From Phallusia fumigata (Eukaryota > Chordata > Ascidiacea > Phlebobranchia > Ascidiidae): a stretch of DNA of 25,904 bases. Shown piece by piece: positions 1 to 12,132 of this stretch. The notes below the pieces were generated by a model. It did no database searches. It was not told the DNA's origin and saw only the letters and a list, made by a program, of their open reading frames with translations. Made by a program: the position numbers and the translations under genes. How positions within the stretch are numbered: the stretch's first letter is position 1; every line of letters starts with the position of its first letter. The stretch is taken from assembly GCA_008931825.1 (NCBI GenBank), contig QXVZ01026395.1, positions 1-25,904 of the forward strand, written 5' to 3'.

Positions 1-3000
1 AGTCCGCATGCAGCACTAGGGGATCATTTCAAGTAAACCAAAAGCTGACTTTTTTAATTTTTTTGTTTACAGGCTCAAGTACATTTATCATCAAAATATA
101 ACAAATTTTACAACAAGTTGTTTCGGTGATAGGGTTACTAATTAAAAATTTGCATACTAAATGCTTCAAAAATAAACTAATTTTTCAAATTTGGCATAAA
201 TGCATACCATGCATGCAATTAATGACTTATTATCAACTCGTATTATCACAAAATGCATCAAAATTAATAGAATTGTAACTTCACATTGAAACATTGTAAA
301 TAAACTTGATTAGTATTTAACTCAATATGTGTGGCCTGTGATAACTTTTTAATGTATAAGGTTGGATAGGCCTGTTCTAAAGTCTATGCAAGTGTATGTG
401 TATACATGCAAATGCACAGTATATGCAAAATATGTAGAGTCACTTTTAATGAGAGAGAGAAAAGAGGGGAAACTCAAAAGCACTGTATTTTAGAAAGAGG
501 AAAACTTGGAAAGACTGCATTGGTGTCACACTGTCAGTGAATAATTAATGAGAAATGAAGATGGAAATGTCTCGATGAAGAGATGCCAAAGCAAGACGAC
601 AAAGCGCATTTCAAACAGTTGACAAAATACATAAAAATTGTAGAACATACATGTGACAAAGTGGGGAAAATTAACTTTACGTACCCATAAACTAAGTTCC
701 AAACAAAGCTTGGAAATAACGACATGGTGTGACTTGTTCCCACAGAAACCAAAACATCTGTGGTCTGCCACAAGCAGTTGGCATATGTAAACATTAGATC
801 ACTTTAAAGGTGATCTGTTGCTTACGACCTACTTTAGTTGTCCACCCTATGCAAATATGTACAAGTCTGGCCGATAAAAGACTGAGTAAGCTTTCAAATG
901 GGTATGTGGTTTTAATTTCTTGATTAGTCAAGATATTTTGTATTATTTAATTTTGATTAGTCCATGATGTACAGACCAACCACAAAACAATGCAGTAATC
1001 GCAGCTACTAAAACCTTGTTTCAATATATTACAGTATGTTTCCGCTGAAGAAAACTTATTCAAGCCATTATGTTCTTGAAAACAATGACAAAAGACACTC
1101 ACAAAAATGTATTGTTGTATCTTGTGTTTGTTTTTCACATACAAAAACTTTAACCAATCTAAAATTTGTTTTAAGTGGGATTTTTGCTAAGCCTCTTGAC
1201 ATGTCTTTTCACTGCGAAAGGATTAGGAACATACGTTATGTTCAAACATGAATTATGCTTTTACACTGCTTCTCAAAACTAGTGTCAACCTTTTACAAGT
1301 AGAAAACGTCTGCTTTACACAAAAAAGGCATCCCAATCATGTAATTCAACCTTACACCGGCAAGAAGTGCATGACAAGATGGGCGTTACCCTTGGAAAAG
1401 CCACAGTAAATTGTTGGACAAAAACGACACAGTCCATGTAATGAAATTGTGTTGAGTGAGAATCAGTTCAATCGTTGACAACAAAGATCACCTCTGACCC
1501 TGATACGTAACGCACTAATCTTGCGGTGACCGCCATTCAACTTCCCCAACTTGGGCGTTTGAAGTAATTTTTTTTATGTAGGTTTTGATATAATACAGTA
1601 CGTGCTATTTCGTCCTCCTGTCGCCAATTTAAACACAAAAGTGCCGAACGCCATGTAACAGTGGCCTCAAGTTATGGGCATTATGTAAAACGTTTTCACC
1701 AAACTAACGCCATGTTGCCCTTTGCAAGATTCACAAAGAAACCGTGAAACATACGATCGTCGCTGAGTAATAGACAAGTGGAAACCGCCACACCAGTTCG
1801 CAACGGCGTTGGAACTTTACCGAGCTACTTCACCTACCAAGTTTAATACACACGACATTGTGTAAAACCAATTTCAATGGGCCGTTTTTAAATCCACTTA
1901 CGCTAGTCTTAATCTCGTCTGGCGTGGTTTGTTATTAGTTTGTGGGTTTCAGATATATCCTCTGTGGATAGGGGTACGCCCGATCTAGTACCGTTGGCAA
2001 AAGTTCATTGGACTTCTTCTACAAGTGACAGATTTATGGAACGAATTGCAACACCATAAGTCAGCCTTGTTCTACCTATGGTCATACTTCAAACGTTACG
2101 TCATCAGCAGAACCAACTGCACTTTGGATCGAACTACATGGACTTTGGCCTACACGTGTTTAAACAAGAAATGGTGGTTTTAGTTGTTTACAACACGAAA
2201 GGGATGTCAGACAAATAATTTCCCGTAAAGCCAGAGGCATTTGGGTTTAGGTAACCAAAATCGAAATGATTTATACGCATAAAAAGCACACGTCGAAAAA
2301 AAAGTATTTCGATTTCAGCTAAAAAGTTAAACTGCTCAAACTTAGTTGCATGTTAAACACTGCACACGAGACACCGCTCTTGTACAAGACGTTTTCCAGT
2401 TTGAGGGACATGCTAAGCTTACACGTATAAGGACGCAGCCGAGCACCTAGCTATTTTGGGTTGGCGGTCTTTTGTGTGAACAAGCGTGCCATGGCGATGT
2501 ATAAATCTGAACCGAATACACACCCGTCTAGCGGAGTCGTGACCCTTTGTGATGTCATAACTCTTATTGCGCAGGCACGACTTCCTCACATGAGCTAGTT
2601 GGTATATTAAGAAAATGAATTGCGCCTTTGTAGGCACACACTTAATTTCTGGTTAATACAGATAACCTTACATTTTAAATCCACCCAAAAGGCCAAGTTT
2701 CAAACACACTATGTCCAAATATACATGACTAATACAACGAAAATTTACTACGTTTACATAGCATGTTTTCGAGGAGTCTACGTTGGTTTCTATATATGTA
2801 GCGTTGTGGTTTGGTCTCATATTCATGACCTTCAAGTTTGTTTAAAGTCGCAAATCCGTTTTTTGGTTTAGGTTAAAAAATGCGTTTTGCAGCCGAACCG
2901 ATTGCAAACTTCAGTTTATCAACAACAGTTAACGTAACTGTTGACATCGGAAGAATTGGAAATCAATGGGTAGTCGCTGCGCGGTCAACGGGAAATCGAT

Positions 3001-3758
3001 TGCTCTTCCCTTTCCGAAAGCCGTTAACTTACATCAAGTGGAAAGTGATTATAATTACTGAAGTGACAATGACCGACCAGCATCCCACCGTCGTTTAACT
3101 GCAGAGCTAATTACCAGTCCCAGCACTGACGCCCTGGTAAAGGCAATTTAATCGGTTTTTATATCTCACCTTATTGCCGTTGGTGCGAGGGTTACAGCTA
3201 TGTTAAACACTGCAGCATGTAAAAGCAAACTGTAAAGTTAAAGCAAATTGCTGCAACAAGGGGAACATTGCCTTGTCAACACGTTTTTATCGTCTGTTGG
3301 CTGGTTGCGACTGTCACATGCCAAAATAATTGTTGACTCACAACAGAAAAAGGCAGTTTGTGGCAATAAAATCGGTTCCATCTGGTAATCTGATGGCCTA
3401 AGAACCCTACAACATTAAACCGAAACCCAAAGACCTATACATCAACATACAAACGTCCAAAAGTTCAGAAGCGTCCCCCTTCCCTTTATGACATCATTTT
3501 GCGTTGTAAGCTTTAGTGCTTCACCACCGAGCAGTTTTCAGTCCCACGTTGCTGGGCAAACGTGGCCTGTTCATCGGACTAGTGTTTACCGAAGTCCAAC
3601 ACGCCTTAAACAGGCCATCGTTCAATGATACTTGATCTAAAGGCACCACTTTCAAATAAAAGCCTTTGGTAGCAGAGATTGTGTGTGTAGGGGGGCTGGA
3701 AAGTGTTGAATAGCTGGTGCAGCGTAGTGGCATGGATACCCAGTTTTGTGCTACACCG
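1..3758. other. Non-coding, A/T-rich region without a recognisable gene
   Basis: All open frames here are below 90 codons, unsupported by splice-site chains, and have the composition of random AT-rich translation. Small landmarks are a purine run of GA repeats around 451-470, and a perfect short inverted repeat at 2923-2943. I see no tRNA, rRNA or transposon ends. It may be intergenic or intronic; the sequence does not tell which. Confidence 0.6.
2923..2943. repeat. Perfect 9-bp inverted repeat (short hairpin)
   Basis: CAACAGTTA at 2923-2931 is the exact reverse complement of TAACTGTTG at 2935-2943, with a 3-base spacer ACG. The arms contain AACNG, the core of Myb-type binding sites. A function is not shown; a repeat of this length can occur by chance in a window this size. 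Confidence 0.5.
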
Positions 3759-4732
3759 ATAATTTAGCCGAAGATTAATGGACCTTAGTAAATTCATTCA
3801 CCCAATGCAAAAACACGAGCTACAATTTATAAATTCCTAGATAACAAACTATAAACCACTGATGTATTTTATCACATTGTACATTTGAGTCTTAATGGCT
3901 TTCATATGAGAGCCCTGAATTCCTGAAAAAATGTATCTATTTGGAGCAGAAACAAAAAACTTTTCACCCAATTCCATTAATAAAGTCTAACTCTAAACGA
4001 ACCACTATAAATGCTAAACGTACTAAATAAGTGATATTTGTTATTGACTGTACATAAGGCATTTTGGAGCAAACCTAAAATTTAGTTTTTTAGGAAAGCA
4101 CAATAGTTTTCTGCCTTCGGTCCCACTATCAACATTTCTAATATCACTGTGCAAAGTCAGCAGTTTGTTGTAAAATAATGAATTTATTCCTATCAAGTGT
4201 TATGATAAAACATTTTCAACAAACCCTTCTTGACATTTTTGTTAAACATGTGATTGGTATAGATGTGCAAAATCAATTGACAGCACAACTGTAGCCCCAG
4301 GGTGTGCAAGCTGTATTTTGCAATTAATTTGACAAACCATAACAACCAACAGCAACTTTGCACTCAAATATTGACACATGAATGAAATACAAAGTTGAAA
4401 ACAGTGTGAGGAACATTGCTGGATGTAATCCCAACTTAATTAAACATGCAGGATTAGTGCAGTTGTTAGTGGCAACCAGGCATTAGTTAATTTTAATCCC
4501 TTGTGTTGGTAAGGTGCCAACAGCCTACAAGGCAATTAGTGGGGAATGTTGAAAAACACTGTCTTTTTAAATGAAAAGGTTTATATTGGTGCAATTCAAT
4601 GTGAAATACACTTGCTTGAATGCCACAAATAGTTGCATTTTCAAATGAAAACAAACAGACATACTATTTGGTAAAACACTAGTTAACCTGAAGACAGTAC
4701 ATACAAAAAAAATAGCTTTGAATTTTTTTTTT
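3759..4732 (+). repeat. First copy of duplicated non-coding segment ending at an assembly N
   Basis: This roughly 1-kb segment begins ATAATTTAGCCGAAGATTAA and is repeated, with scattered substitutions and small indels, right after the N at 4733. It holds no credible coding sequence. Copy 1 lacks about 24 bases that copy 2 has near 5025-5050. Because copy 1 runs exactly to the N and copy 2 starts exactly after it, the pair is most simply two overlapping allelic contig ends that were not merged. Confidence 0.8.
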
Positions 4733-4733
4733 N
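4733..4733. other. Single-N contig join
   Basis: One N separates the end of copy 1 from the start of copy 2 of the same sequence. A one-base N at such a junction is a placeholder for a gap, not a sequenced ambiguous base. Confidence 0.8.
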
Positions 4734-5719
4734 ATAATTTAGCCGAAGATTAATGGACCTTAGTTTTGAAAATTCATTCACCCAATGCAAAAACACAGGC
4801 TACAATTTCTAAATTCCTAGATTACAAACTATAAACTACTGATGTATTTTATCACATTGTACGTTTGAAACTTAATGACTTTGAGCCCCAAATTCCTAAA
4901 AAAATGTATCTATTTGAAGCGGAGAGAAAAAACTTTTTACCCAATTCCATCAATAAAGTTTAACTCTAAACGAACCACTATAAATGCAAAATGCACTAAA
5001 TGAGTGTTATTTGTTATTGACTGTTTTGCAGTGTTTCAGATTGCCTTACATAAAGCATTTTTGGGCAAACCTAAAATTTAGTTTTTTAGAAAAGCACAAT
5101 AGTTTTCTGTCTTCGGTCTTACTATCAACATTTCTGATATCACTGTGCAAATTCAGCAGTTTGTTGTAAAATAATGAATTATTCCTATCAAGTTGGATGA
5201 TAAAACTTTAAACATTTTCAACAAACCCTTCTCGACATTTTTGTCAAACATGTGATTGGTATAGACATGCAAAATCAATTGACAACACAACTGTAGCCCC
5301 AGGGTGTGCAAGCCGTATTTAGCAATTAATTTGACAAACCATAACAACCAACAGCAACTTTGCACTCAAATATTGACACATGAATGAAATACAAAGTTGA
5401 AAACACTGTGAGGAACATTGCTGGATGTAATTCTAACTTAATTAAACATGCAGGATTAGTGCAAAAGCAGTTGTTAGTGGCAACCAGGCATTAGTTAATT
5501 TTAATCCCTTGTGTTGGTAAGGTGCCAACAGCCTATATGGCAATTAGTGGGGAATGTTGAAAAACATTGTCTTTTTAAATGAAAAGGTTTACATTGGTGC
5601 AATTCAATGTGAAATACACTTGCTTGAATGCCACAAATAGTTGCATTTTCAAATGAAAACAAACAGACATACTATTTGGTAAAACGCTAGTTACATACAA
5701 TTAAAAATAGCTTTAATAA
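4734..5719 (+). repeat. Second copy of the 3759-4732 segment
   Basis: It restarts with the same bases found at 3759 and stays co-linear to about 5719, where the sequence continues uniquely. Differences from copy 1 are point substitutions, a few small indels and an extra stretch near 5025-5050. This looks like the other haplotype of a single locus. No coding capacity is evident in either copy. Confidence 0.8.
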
Positions 5720-7392
5720 TTTACCTCTTTTGTTAAATGGTCTGACTCTGACAGCCACCTTGACCTTGCTTGCATTGCTTGAAGTTTTCGTCATGTTCAG
5801 GCCAGATACAAAAGTAAATCCCAACAAACTAATTGTTTCTAGTTTCAACAGTAAATCCGAGTCATGATGTATAGGTCCACTGAATCAGCCTCTTTGGTTG
5901 ATTTTGCTTAGACTGGTCACAATTTAAATTACACTAATGCTAAAAGATGACGAAGCATTCATAATTTTAAATATGAAGGACTAAAACTTTTTTGCAAACA
6001 TTACAGTTATAGCTGTGTAAAACACAAACAACCTGGCAATTCAAACCACAGAAATTATACTTCACAAATAAATTTAGTTCTGCTGTATATATAACCCAAA
6101 GCTATATAAACACATATATATATAGGGATGGAAGAAAGAATAAATTAAGATGCAAACACTGATTCACATTGCAAACAAAAAGTGTATGATTCATGAAATT
6201 TTTTAGTTTTGTTTGAGTTCAATTTTGAGTTATACAATAAAAGTAGACCCGTGTCTAATTTGCACAAACAATGGGGTAATATCAGGTTTTGCATTCACCA
6301 ATACTCCAGCACATAAGTATTTTGATACATTCTGTATTGTGACTATTTTTAAATCTCTTACAAAAAGTTTATCATCCCCCAGGAATGGACACACATTTTT
6401 ACAAAAGAGTATAAATTTCATCAACATTTTTTGCAACATAATATAAGGACCTTTTACAAAAACAAAAATCCAAATTACTTACACTAACAGCAATGAGAAA
6501 ACAATGCAAAAACATATTTTATTGTTTCTGTATTGTATAAAGTTAGCCTTTGCTTTGACTACACACAATTAAAAAAGTAAACGTATTTATCATACCATTA
6601 CATCTCAAGCAAGCTCTTGGCTGAACTGTACATGGCATATTGACTCAAAAAGGTCGATACCTTTTTTGACTACTGAGTTCTGAGCCTAGACTCTAACCAG
6701 AAAAGGTCTCTAGCTAACAGTCTATTTCAATCACTGTATTATAATCACCAATTACGTTTTTGGGATAAAAGTACCGTAGGGCGCTTTACATCACCATTTA
6801 CCCAAACCCTTCCTTCCAGTTCCATCTCACACCAAAACGCGACACAATTACGTCATGTTGTGTTCGACCAGACTGCTGTGACGATTCATGTCACACTTCA
6901 CTGCGAAAAGAAATAAAAGTGTTTTTAATGGGAAATACTGGTTTGTTTCATTGCCGTTAAATAACAACTATAAATTGAAACTAAAACCAAGCTTAATTAT
7001 CCTTTAAAATTATTCAAACCCAATCTTACTAAGGACTTATTAGTATCAATGAAAAATAAATCCTGCAAATGTGCATTTTCTGCATGAATGACTACAGCTG
7101 CTTCTGTCGAGCCGGCTGATTTACTTAAATCGAGTTTCCCAACGAGCTTTGTACCATCCACCAGGCAATGTGGTAAAGAAAAAAACCTGCTGCGTTTGCA
7201 AAACAGTTTTAGGTTGGACAATCCCAGTTTATAATTTTTTGTTTTCTAATCGGTGCCTCAACGCCTAACTGCGTATGTAGTTAACAGTTGCAAAATGCAA
7301 ATGTTACGTTAGGCACAAATATTAAAAAAAGTTGAGAATTACTGTGACAGGGAACGAAGTTAAACTTTGACCCTTATACTCATGCTATTAGC
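5720..7392. other. Non-coding region with short TA microsatellite
   Basis: The interval has no convincing gene. A TA-rich tract lies at about 6085-6125. On the minus strand a 75-codon open frame at 6997-7221 has a somewhat protein-like composition, but no strong splice acceptor and no nearby AATAAA downstream of its stop, so I do not call it a gene. Confidence 0.5.
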
Positions 7393-7538
7393 CAGTATTT
7401 CCCAACCGTTTGCAAGGAGGTATTTCAGTGAATAATGCTTACTTCATATTGTTATTTTTGTAATTGCCATGTAAGCCGTTATGCGTACCGCGAAGTCTCA
7501 GAAAAAGAATGCAAAACAAAAATATTTGGGAACCACTG
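7393..7538. mobile_element. hAT-type MITE, about 146 bp, no coding capacity
   Basis: The left end reads CAGTATTTCCCAACC and the right end, reverse-complemented, reads CAGTGGTTCCCAAA. The latter is the typical terminal inverted repeat of hAT-superfamily DNA transposons. The element is too short to encode a transposase and would be mobilised in trans. The 8-mer CAGTATTT is at 7393-7400 and again immediately outside the right end at 7539-7546. Either it is the 8-bp target duplication, with the left terminal bases lost, or it is coincidence. Confidence 0.55.
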
Positions 7539-7598
7539 CAGTATTTGTAAATTTGTCGACTTGACAAAAATGCTATCGATGCACAAGCCTAAATTACG

Positions 7599-7623
7599 TG
7601 ACGTTGGATGACGTAAGTGACGT
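7599..7623. promoter_or_regulatory. Cluster of three TGACGT half-CRE sites
   Basis: TGACGT occurs at 7599, 7609 and 7618, all on the plus strand and about one helical turn apart. TGACGT is the half-site core bound by CREB/ATF-type bZIP proteins. No gene start can be placed next to it, so a regulatory role is inference only. Confidence 0.35.
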
Positions 7624-8572
7624 AATCACATCAAATGCACTGTACACAATCATGTCGCCAAGCACAACGTTGCATAAACTTTGGACTGGGAAACGTCCAT
7701 CAAATTCAGAGCCTGATTAACGCTTTTTGTTTTGTTAACATAGTGGATATCATATGTACTGAAGTTTTGTGTCATGATTAAGGTTTTTTATGCAGTAAAA
7801 CGTCTTTGTTGCTGTTGGTTTGCGCTAAATAGGCCTGAACGTGCACATTCAAAATAAAAGCACCTCGAAACCTTGATGTGGCCTAAAATTGTGTGCGGTT
7901 TTGGAGCTTTTAATTACCTGTGCAGAAAGGGTAATACCCGTTGCGCTCTGTAATGAATTCCAACGCACTGCTTTTGAGTGGCTTTGGCAAAACCCTTTAC
8001 CTCGGCGCGTTTGTTTTGTTTTGACTGTCGCTCAGGTTAACCATTTGTGACAATATTGTTTTGCTAGGTCAGTACAAAGCCAGAACGAGACAGCCATTTG
8101 TAGTTTGTGCTGAGAACTTTACCGAATACCAGTTGAAGTTACCTAAACACTTTATTAGTGTAGCGACAGAGTTTAACTCACCTTGTACGGCGCTGTTGCC
8201 CCACCTGGTGGTGGAAATGACTTTCAGATCCAGGTCGAAAACGCCAATCGAAACAGTTTACATGTAGTCAGGAACCCAAAACCGGTTTTCTGCAAAAGAT
8301 ATCCACAAAAATCACCGGTTAGTATTAACACAAAGTCGAAACGCTTACTATAGTTTCAGGCCAGTCTTGTTAAGCAGTTTTAAACTTTTAAACGGGTTTT
8401 AAACACGTGAATAGGATAACAAACCAACATTAATCAACATTTCCCCTTCTATTTTAACTTCATGACGTGATTAAGTACAAGTTGGTTGGTCTTATACCTT
8501 TTTTTCATTGAAATAAGTTTATTGCAAATTAGGCAGTCGAAAGAAAAACGTACAGTAATGTATAGTGTAGGG
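7624..8572. other. Non-coding region, nothing recognised
   Basis: The short open frames here (the longest is 68 codons at 8061-8267) show no family motif, no splice-site support and no ribosome-type start context. I see no repeats or RNA genes. Confidence 0.5.
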
Positions 8573-8640
8573 CAGTGGTCGGCAAACTTTTTTTACGAGG
8601 GCCCAAATTCTCCATTTTATCTTTAATGTAGGCCCACACA
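8573..8640 (+). mobile_element. Left end of a hAT-like element (remnant)
   Basis: CAGTGGTCGGCAAACTTTTT at 8573 matches the widespread CAGTGG/CAGGGGTCGGCAAAC terminal repeat of hAT transposons and is followed by a GGCCC-containing segment as in many such elements. A matching right end and target duplication were not found, so the right boundary given is arbitrary and this is probably a degraded fragment. Confidence 0.45.
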
Positions 8641-11156
8641 GCATAAAACGTTCCGTACAAACTAATACGAGACAAGTTTGTTTCATAAAATTGCATTGAA
8701 AATGTCTCTTAACATTAATCAATCTTTTTTGTGTATAAAACCACATTTTTATTTGTTTATTTAAATTCATGTCGAGTACACTTTACTTTGCTATTCATGT
8801 GTTCCAGACCTTGCCTGTTTCATCACAATTCATTTGTTACAAAACAATTATTTTTGTTATGTCAAAAACCTATCATTTGTTTTGTCACAATGTATTCCTA
8901 CATAACAATTATTTGTTAAGTGTCAAATAATCGCCGTTTACAAGTGATGCAATGGAGTACGACTCCGCGTTTTGGCCCCGCCATGGCGTCAGGATCCAGC
9001 TCCTATGCTAGGCAGAGCGTTGTGACATTGTGCCACAACTTGAACAGAATTCTGTATTTCTTTGATAAGTTAAAGCTGGGTGTCGCAGTTATTGCAGCAA
9101 AACGAAGTGGTGGTTTGCACAAATACGCCTGCACTGCTTGTTTCGGTTTTATAACGAAGATGATTGATCAACCTATTTCCCATTGTCAGCTGGTGCTGTC
9201 ATCAGGATATTGATACAAGCAATCAGTGGATCATAATAATAGTGGGGTTCAGGTTACGCAACAGAAGGTGATTTCGGTTCTTGTACATGTCGTCAGGTGT
9301 ATTCGGTTGCAGCTGGCCGACGTTTCGATTTAACCAATGTCTACTACAGTGGGTTTTTCCCGCGTTACCTATTTCCGGTCAGAGCAGATTTCCAATTTTC
9401 CAAAATTAAAGCAAAAATCGTTAAAAGAAACGGTACACACTTTGTAATGAGGTACGTGGCACGCTTAACTCAATACGTACTGTACAATTTCCCATCCATG
9501 TTAAAGAATTAGTTGAAGAATATGGCTACAAAGCGGCCGTGATTTTATTGCAGGCGAGGGTGTATATTATCAGACACCCAACGCATCAGTTTACTTGACG
9601 TGTGGTTTGAAAGTGCACCTTTTTGGCCTTGTCGATGCTCTTTAGCGAATTTTGTTACGAGCTAATCGTATTTTACACCCTCTTGTTTTATCGTTCGTTA
9701 CTCACGCTGCTTTAAATTTAATTTAAAAAAATTAACAGGGTTTGGAGGTTGCGTAACAGACCGGTTACGTAATGTTGCAATGGAATTATGGCAAGGGTGC
9801 AAGCAAGCTGTGGTGATGCTTTCGAGGCTGATACATCTGTTGAGCCCGACTGTTAATTTGAAGGGGGGAGGGGGGGATGAGTGCGCGTCATTCTCGTCAG
9901 TTTGTCAACACAAAGTTTTGGAGTCTGTTGTTGTGACGGCTTTGAGTCAAAAAAAGCAATTATACTTTCCTTGGGCCTACTTGAGAAACTTAATATTGCG
10001 GAGTGTCGGACCAAAAGGCTTACCCTTATTCTGCATGACATCTTTTTTGTTTGTTAGAAGCATTAAATACAAAAAGTATAAGTTATGACTAAGCAATAAA
10101 AGTTTCCTAGATCTATTTAATCAAATGTCCGAAATAAATTGGTAAACTATGTAGCTTCAGTCCAATAAATGAGATAAAAGTATAAAATACGCTTATATTG
10201 TGAATTCAAATTAGCTTAAACGGGGCATACACTCCCCCAAACTAAACAGGCTCCTATAATATTGTGAACGAACAGTGTAACGTGACGTTTTGTTTCTTTA
10301 TTCTTCGATGTCGGTTGGTCTACCCATGAATGATATTTGCAGCAAATATATTTTTTAACAATTGAACATCCAATACCAGTTTTACTACATTTATGATGAA
10401 TTGAAATGTGTATTTTCCGGGATATACAATATTTGATTTGTGACGTCATCTTTGCTTTTAGGCCGATTCTTTAAACATTGGCCTTATGCCGATATTTTTA
10501 GGTCAGTATCGTATGCCGAATGCAACCTCGCGGTCCAGGAGATGTGAAAATGATATCGATTAAACACCTAAACAATTATTTTTTTTACTAAACTGTTCAA
10601 AATATTTATGTGCATGGAGTGCAGTTCCCGTCAGATCATGAAACATGTTCGTTTCACGATATTTTGATAAAACTTGTATGAAATAATTTCGAAAAGGGGA
10701 TCGCTGAGTTTTTTAAACAGTTTGCTAAGTTAAAACTGCCTTTTAAATGGTTCGCTGAGGTTAAACAGGTGCAAAAAATGTTGAAAACCGAATGAACACC
10801 ATAGAAAGCATACGATGGCGACTTTATTGTAAGGCATTGTTCAGCCAAATAACATGAGGGGTCGTATTGGGGGCAAATGCTTAAATCGTATTAAGCCAAA
10901 CAAAGAATCCCCCTTTTTATTTTATTTTTTGATGTTCAAGATATACTTACACAGCCGTAAATTGGGAATGAAGAAAGGCATCTTTAACAGGTTACAGTAC
11001 GTTTAAAAACACACAAGTTTTGCTTCAGATCGTCGCTTTGTCGTTGAGCGGGCGTGCAAACTTATACGCTTTGCAATGATTTGTATGTAGCCTTTTTTTT
11101 GGCCATGTCACGTAACTCGTGTATTGTTCACATTAATAATGCATGGCATTGAGACA
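8641..11156. other. Non-coding region, nothing recognised
   Basis: Open frames of up to 102 codons occur (8920-9213 and 9780-10088, both plus). Their translations lack any domain, hydrophobic pattern or splice support and look like chance. AATAAA on the minus strand near 10,917-10,930 could serve as a polyadenylation signal for the exon-like frame at 11,157-11,493. Confidence 0.5.
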
Positions 11157-11493
11157 CTAAGCAGGGTTAACTTTTTTAGTGAGTTCAAAACGGATGCCTC
11201 GACGTTCTTCTAAACTTTCATTAGTGTGAACTCGCGGATAATCCTCCTGCGAAAATACATCGCTCGCACGGAAATGCATTAAAATTGCTTGGATTGTCTC
11301 GTTTGACGAAAAACGTAGTGCGTCAAAGTCAAGTTTTATATATTTATTGTGCCTCGTTTTGCGATAAGTTTTCCGCAGCGTCCAGAGTTGTGTGTTTAAA
11401 GCTATGAGAAGTTCATGAAATGTGCGATAACTATCGCTGTATGTCACTCGGTCGAACCAGCGTCGTTGAAGCTCCTCATATCCGCTAAACAGG
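11157..11493 (-). CDS. Probable terminal exon of an unrecognised gene
   Basis: A 111-codon open frame ends with TAG at 11157 and begins after a possible splice acceptor (TTAATACAG, AG at 11495-11494). The first base would complete a codon from the preceding exon. The translation is rich in charged and aromatic residues, with patches such as FDRVTYSDSYRTFHELL and SLEERRGIRFELTKK, unlike random AT-rich translation. An in-frame stop lies just upstream of the acceptor, so the frame does not extend. There is no good ATG near its start, which argues for an internal or terminal exon. AATAAA motifs lie about 230 bases past the stop. No upstream exon was found and no family is recognised. A transposon-derived reading frame is an alternative. 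Confidence 0.35.
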
Positions 11494-11629
11494 CTGTATT
11501 AACTCAGGAGTCGCGATACGTATGCAAAATACCTATTCCCGGGTAGTTTATGTTTTAAAATCAAGCAACTAGACCAGACCGGGTCATTCGGGCCACATGC
11601 GGCGCTTTGGTTGATTCTGGCCGGCCCGT

Positions 11630-11755
11630 TTAAGATTGGTCGAATGATCTGAGGCGCTCGACCCATATACAGACATAAAAAAACCTGATCGGGATTCGTG
11701 CTCGGGATCGTCGCGGGTTCGAACCCCGTGAAAAAATAAAAATTAAAAAAAATAA
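11630..11755 (+). mobile_element. tRNA-derived SINE with class-II (Leu/Ser-like) head
   Basis: TTGGTCGAATGATCTGAGG at 11636 resembles the A box of class II tRNAs (TGGCCGAGTGGTTAAGG). GGGTTCGAACCCC at 11715-11727 is a perfect B box and can form the T-arm (GCGGG loop CCCGT). The long distance between the boxes fits a tRNA with a long variable arm. An A-rich tail follows directly (11731-11755). The anticodon stem is not preserved, so this is a retroposed RNA polymerase III element and not a working tRNA. Two truncated relatives on the opposite strand lie at 12547-12606 and 14207-14266. Confidence 0.65.
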
Positions 11756-12132
11756 TTTGGAATTTACAAAATAACCACATTTGAATGTTAAGTAGGCTAA
11801 TATGTTTTGTAAGGCAATTTCACTGTTTCATTGTTTAGACATAACATATTACTCTAACCATCTTGTCAAAAATGCTATTTACTTTTTTATGTGAAAAAAC
11901 TAAATTAATATAATGCAGAATTAAGTTAAGCCTTTTTGGCCCGTCCCTTTACATTATTTGCTGCTTCTCATGTTGCTCGGCCTACCTGATCCATAAGGAA
12001 AAAATAATTGCCCTCCCTGATCCAGACGTTTAATAAAAGTCATAGAAATTGAATGTGCCAGCGAAAATTCAGTTAGGACAGGTGAGGAAGCTTGTACGTT
12101 CGAATGCTGGATTGGAAACCACGAGGGGAAGA
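11756..12132. other. Non-coding region, nothing recognised
   Basis: A/T-rich sequence without open frames, repeats or RNA features that I can identify. Confidence 0.5.

Noticed and set aside
685-764. Possible RCC1-repeat-like exon on the minus strand (VLVSVGTSHTMSLF before a GTACGT donor)
   Set aside because: Only about 26 residues, a pyrimidine-poor acceptor, no second repeat blade and no neighbouring exon in either direction; the resemblance is too short to trust.
3759-5719. CRISPR-like or tandem repeat array
   Set aside because: There are only two long copies separated by an N, with no short repeat-spacer structure; contig overlap explains it.
8920-9213. 97-codon plus-strand frame
   Set aside because: No domain, membrane pattern or splice support; length is within what chance gives in this window.
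11630-11730. Functional tRNA-Leu or tRNA-Ser gene
   Set aside because: The anticodon and acceptor stems do not form and an A-rich tail follows; related truncated copies show it is a retroposon.
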